From Candidatus Bathyarchaeota archaeon (lineage in GTDB: Archaea; Thermoproteota; Bathyarchaeia; 40CM-2-53-6; RBG-13-38-9): DNA of 7,360 bases. The notes beneath the pieces were generated by a model that was not told the DNA's origin, made no database searches, and saw only the letters and a list, made by a program, of their open reading frames with translations. Location of the stretch: NCBI GenBank assembly GCA_026015225.1, contig JAOZGV010000149.1:1-7360 (forward strand), written 5' to 3'. Every line of letters starts with the position of its first letter. Position 1 is the stretch's first letter. Positions 5,105 through 7,360 of the stretch are shown here, piece after piece. The position numbers and the translations under genes are program-made.

Positions 5105-6136
5105 TTAATATTTTCCTCTCCAAAGTTTTGTATTCTTAGCCTTAACCACTTTATTCCTGAGAACTCCGATACCTTCTATCTCCATTTCAATAATGTCTCC
5201 TGGTTTTATCCACTTATCTATTTCAGCCCCGCAACCACCTCCAACAGTACCTGAACCAAAGAATTCTCCAGGATAAAGTGTCTCATCTTGAGAACAATAT
5301 TCAATTGTTTCCTCCCATGTCCAATACATGTCTCCACTATCTCCTACACAAGTTACTTCTTCATTTATTTTAGCAACCATTTTTAGATTTCTTATACTTG
5401 AATGAATTTCATCTACAGTTACTAAACAAGGACCCATTATGTTACTATTGTTAAAATCCTTCCCCTTTGCAGGACCTACGTTAACCTCCATCTCAAGCAT
5501 TTGCCTGTCCCTTGCACTAATGTCATTGAAAATAGTATACCCCGCGATGTATTCTGCTGCTCTTTCCTTAGGAATGTCGACTCCTTTTTTTCCGATATAC
5601 ATCCCTAATTCAAATTCGTAATCCAATTTATTTGTATAACTAGGCCATAGAATTGGATCATCTGGACCAGCAATCATATTTGGATTTCCTTTATGGTATA
5701 TGGGAATTTCATACCATATCTTCGGTATAGTTTTTCCCCGCTTTTTGAGGCCAGTTTCTAAGTGCTTCTTAAAGCCCATAAAATCTCTCAAAGTGTTTGG
5801 TCTCGGTATTGGAGCTAGTAATTTTACTTCTTTTCTTGCGTAATTTATTTTCTCTCCATTAGGCCCTTTTAAGTCATCACCTTTTTTTAGCTGTGCATGC
5901 ACATATTCGAGTGCTTTTTTAGAAGCTTCCATAGTAGGCTTTCCATACGTTAAGTACTTCACCATATCAGATGGGATAGTAAAATTGGCTATACGGTAAG
6001 CATTTTCTTCTGATTTCACGTTAAAAAGATATAAGGCATAAGCTAAATTCAAGTCCACTATTTGGTCAAGAATTATAGCACCAATTTTGGTGAATTTTCC
6101 AAGAATGGTATTTATTTCGAAAGTTACTAATTTCAT
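5105..6136 (-). CDS. fumarylacetoacetate hydrolase (FAH) family protein
   Basis: A 343-residue cytoplasmic Mg/Mn-dependent enzyme of the FAH superfamily, which cleaves C-C bonds of diketo acids, or hydrates, isomerises or decarboxylates 2-oxo acids. The first 100 residues form the N-terminal domain. The catalytic domain shows D118 (RDF) and H125 (KKH) with the same 7-residue spacing as mammalian FAH Asp126/His133. The metal-ligand pair E174/E176 (DYEFELG) and D205 (FNDISARD) follow, then K226 (GPAKGKDF) and the GSGTVGG loop at 294-300. All key residues are present, so it should be active. The region around WYEIPIYHKGNP (141-152) is typical of the longer FAH-family members. A TATA-like box about 24 nt before the ATG suggests a leaderless mRNA. 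It is divergent from the KARI-like gene. The substrate is open: acylpyruvate, a homoprotocatechuate-type or a 2-keto-3-deoxy sugar acid are all possible. Confidence 0.88.
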   Translation of the reverse strand: MKLVTFEINTILGKFTKIGAIILDQIVDLNLAYALYLFNVKSEENAYRIANFTIPSDMVKYLTYGKPTMEASKKALEYVHAQLKKGDDLKGPNGEKINYARKEVKLLAPIPRPNTLRDFMGFKKHLETGLKKRGKTIPKIWYEIPIYHKGNPNMIAGPDDPILWPSYTNKLDYEFELGMYIGKKGVDIPKERAAEYIAGYTIFNDISARDRQMLEMEVNVGPAKGKDFNNSNIMGPCLVTVDEIHSSIRNLKMVAKINEEVTCVGDSGDMYWTWEETIEYCSQDETLYPGEFFGSGTVGGGCGAEIDKWIKPGDIIEMEIEGIGVLRNKVVKAKNTKLWRGKY

Positions 6137-6154
6137 TTCTAAAAACCTATATCA

Positions 6155-6166
6155 TAATTTAATAAT
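6155..6166 (-). promoter_or_regulatory. TATA box of the FAH-family gene (leaderless)
   Basis: ATTATTAAATTA on the minus strand, with ATGAAA as a BRE-like flank, is centred about 24 nt before the ATG at 6136. Transcription would start at or next to the start codon, in line with the lack of a Shine-Dalgarno site. Confidence 0.5.
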
Positions 6167-6231
6167 TTTCATTAAATTTTAATATTAATTAGAATTCTCC
6201 CTAAAACTATGCGAAATAAAAATGATAATAA

Positions 6232-6241
6232 CTTTATACTT
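6232..6241 (+). promoter_or_regulatory. TATA box of the KARI-like gene
   Basis: CTTTATACTT follows an A-rich AATGATAATAA. Its centre is about 33 nt before the ATG at 6269, predicting a leader of under 10 nt and no Shine-Dalgarno site. This supports 6269 rather than the internal ATG at 6287. Confidence 0.45.
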
Positions 6242-6268
6242 GCCTCTTTTTCTCGTTAAATCTTAAAA

Positions 6269-7312
6269 ATGCTAAATCACATAAATATGAATGTGTTAAT
6301 TTTGCCAAAGGTATTTTTTGATGAGGATGCAGACCTTTCCCATTTAGAAGGAAAGGTAATTGGTTGTATTGGATATGGACACCAGGGGCATGCGCAGTCT
6401 CAAAATCTTAGAGATAATGGTCTCGAAGTCATCATTGGAAACGTCTCAAATCATTATGCGGAAGATGCTAAGAAAGCAGGTTTCAAAGTTAAATCAATAG
6501 ATGATGTGGCTAAAGAATCAGATATCATAATGATGCTAATTTCAGATGAAGCTCACGCGGAAGTATATAAAAATTCAATCGCCCCCTATCTTAAAAAAGG
6601 AATGGTGCTAGATTTTGCTCACGGGTATTCAATAAATTTCAAACTTATAGTTCCCTCTCCTGATGTCGATATCATATTGGTTGCTCCTAGAATGTTTGGT
6701 GAAAAGGTCAGAGATCGCTTCATTAATGGACTAGGTACGCCCGCAGCCGTTGATGTTTATCAAGACACCTCAGGGAATGCATGGGATATATGTCTTGCAC
6801 TCGCAAAGGGGATAGGAGCTACAAAACTTCCAGGCGGCGGTGCTTTTGAAATGACTTTTGCACAAGAAGCTGGAATCGATCTCTTTTCAGAACAAGCAGT
6901 TTGGCCGGCAATATATGAAATAATGTTACTTGCTTTGGAAGTATTGTCGGAAGCTGGATATCCCCCAGAATTGGTAGCACTTGAAATGTATGGTTCAGGG
7001 GAGGCTAGCGAAGGTTTTAAGGCAGCTGCTGAATTTGGCTTCCTTAAACATGTATTTGAACTATCGTCTAAAACTGCTCAATTTGGAGTATTAACAAAAA
7101 CTGATAAAATTATGCCAGCAAAGCGGAAAAATGAGGTAAAAAGATCTATGAAAGATATTCTCAAAGATATTAGAGAAGGTGAATTCGTTTCTGAGTGGAT
7201 TTCAGATCAGAAAACAGGGAATATGATTTATCAAAAATTATTAGACAAAGCTTTAAGCCATCCAATAAATCAAGTGGAAGATAACCTAAAAAAGATGTTC
7301 CGAAAGAAGTAG
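6269..7312 (+). CDS. ketol-acid reductoisomerase (IlvC/KARI) family protein, divergent
   Basis: A 347-residue protein with both KARI domains. The N-terminal Rossmann part has GYGHQGHAQSQNLRDNG (35-51), a clear match to the KARI NAD(P)H site, and AHGYSINF with catalytic-type H118. The helical C-terminal domain keeps the metal ligands D204 and E208 (DLFSEQA) and a Ser at 266/267 (SSKTAQFG). Two regions differ from standard IlvC: VAPKGPG is VAPRMFGE (138-145), and the ligand motif ECLHELK is replaced by EMYGSGE (239-245), with about three extra residues before the Ser. So the branched-chain amino acid role (acetolactate to dihydroxyisovalerate) is not assured; a related 2-oxo or hydroxy acid may be the substrate. 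No ilvB, ilvN or ilvD is nearby, as would be usual for the biosynthetic enzyme. ATG 6269 is chosen from promoter spacing; Met7 (6287) is possible. Confidence 0.8.
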   Translation: MLNHINMNVLILPKVFFDEDADLSHLEGKVIGCIGYGHQGHAQSQNLRDNGLEVIIGNVSNHYAEDAKKAGFKVKSIDDVAKESDIIMMLISDEAHAEVYKNSIAPYLKKGMVLDFAHGYSINFKLIVPSPDVDIILVAPRMFGEKVRDRFINGLGTPAAVDVYQDTSGNAWDICLALAKGIGATKLPGGGAFEMTFAQEAGIDLFSEQAVWPAIYEIMLLALEVLSEAGYPPELVALEMYGSGEASEGFKAAAEFGFLKHVFELSSKTAQFGVLTKTDKIMPAKRKNEVKRSMKDILKDIREGEFVSEWISDQKTGNMIYQKLLDKALSHPINQVEDNLKKMFRKK

Positions 7313-7360
7313 AAAAGATTTAGTGTGCATTGAAAGGAATTTAATTACGACGCTTATCTT
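7313..7360. other. 3' flank of the KARI-like gene, nothing recognised
   Basis: The last 48 bases hold no terminator hairpin, T tract or gene start that can be supported. Confidence 0.4.

Noticed and set aside
5439..5621. 60-codon plus-strand frame inside the FAH-family gene
   Set aside because: Antisense to the catalytic core of a firmly identified enzyme; no start signal.

Overview
The window looks like a piece of an archaeal chromosome, AT-rich (short samples give about 37% G+C in the 5.1-6.1 kb gene and about 48% in the solute-binding-protein gene). The archaeal reading rests on several signs: TATA-like boxes with purine-rich flanks about 24-35 nt ahead of starts, genes that appear leaderless or nearly so (5.1-6.1 kb and 6.3-7.3 kb), a GGAGGT ribosome site on another gene, oligo-T tracts after genes, a Tat-exported binding protein with a Thr-rich linker, heavy AGA/AGG arginine use, and a ferredoxin with the Cys-to-Asp cluster ligand known from Pyrococcus furiosus. 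A Thermoproteota-type lineage (for example Bathyarchaeia) is a guess from general resemblance; no marker gene is present to prove it.

Layout. 1-452 (+) is the C-terminal end of a PreA-like flavoprotein with two ferredoxin-type clusters, cut by the window edge. 724-2334 (-) is a Tat-exported family 1 ABC solute-binding protein, ending in a hairpin plus T7 terminator. 2335-2666 has no intact gene. It holds the binding-protein promoter, a perfect 19-bp inverted repeat next to its start codon, a possible decayed helix-turn-helix regulator on the other strand, a 15-bp direct repeat and oligo-T tracts. 2667-2870 (-) is a 67-residue ferredoxin. 3117-4013 and 4020-4910 (+) are two MalF/MalG-type permeases in one operon, closed by a hairpin plus T-run terminator. 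5105-6136 (-) is a fumarylacetoacetate-hydrolase-family enzyme. 6269-7312 (+) is a divergent ketol-acid-reductoisomerase-family protein, transcribed away from it.

How the genes fit together. The binding protein and two permeases form a carbohydrate-type (CUT1) importer, but no ATPase is in the window and the binding protein is outside the permease operon. The ferredoxin lies between the transporter parts and could exchange electrons with iron-sulfur oxidoreductases such as the PreA-like protein. The FAH-family enzyme (usually acting on beta-diketo or 2-oxo acids) and the KARI-like enzyme (a likely NAD(P)H-dependent reductase/isomerase) share a divergent promoter region. One inferred picture is uptake of an organic compound followed by breakdown through oxo-acid intermediates. 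The substrate cannot be read from the sequence, and the genes sit in at least five separate transcription units, so a single pathway is a hypothesis. No tRNA, rRNA, CRISPR array or insertion sequence was seen.
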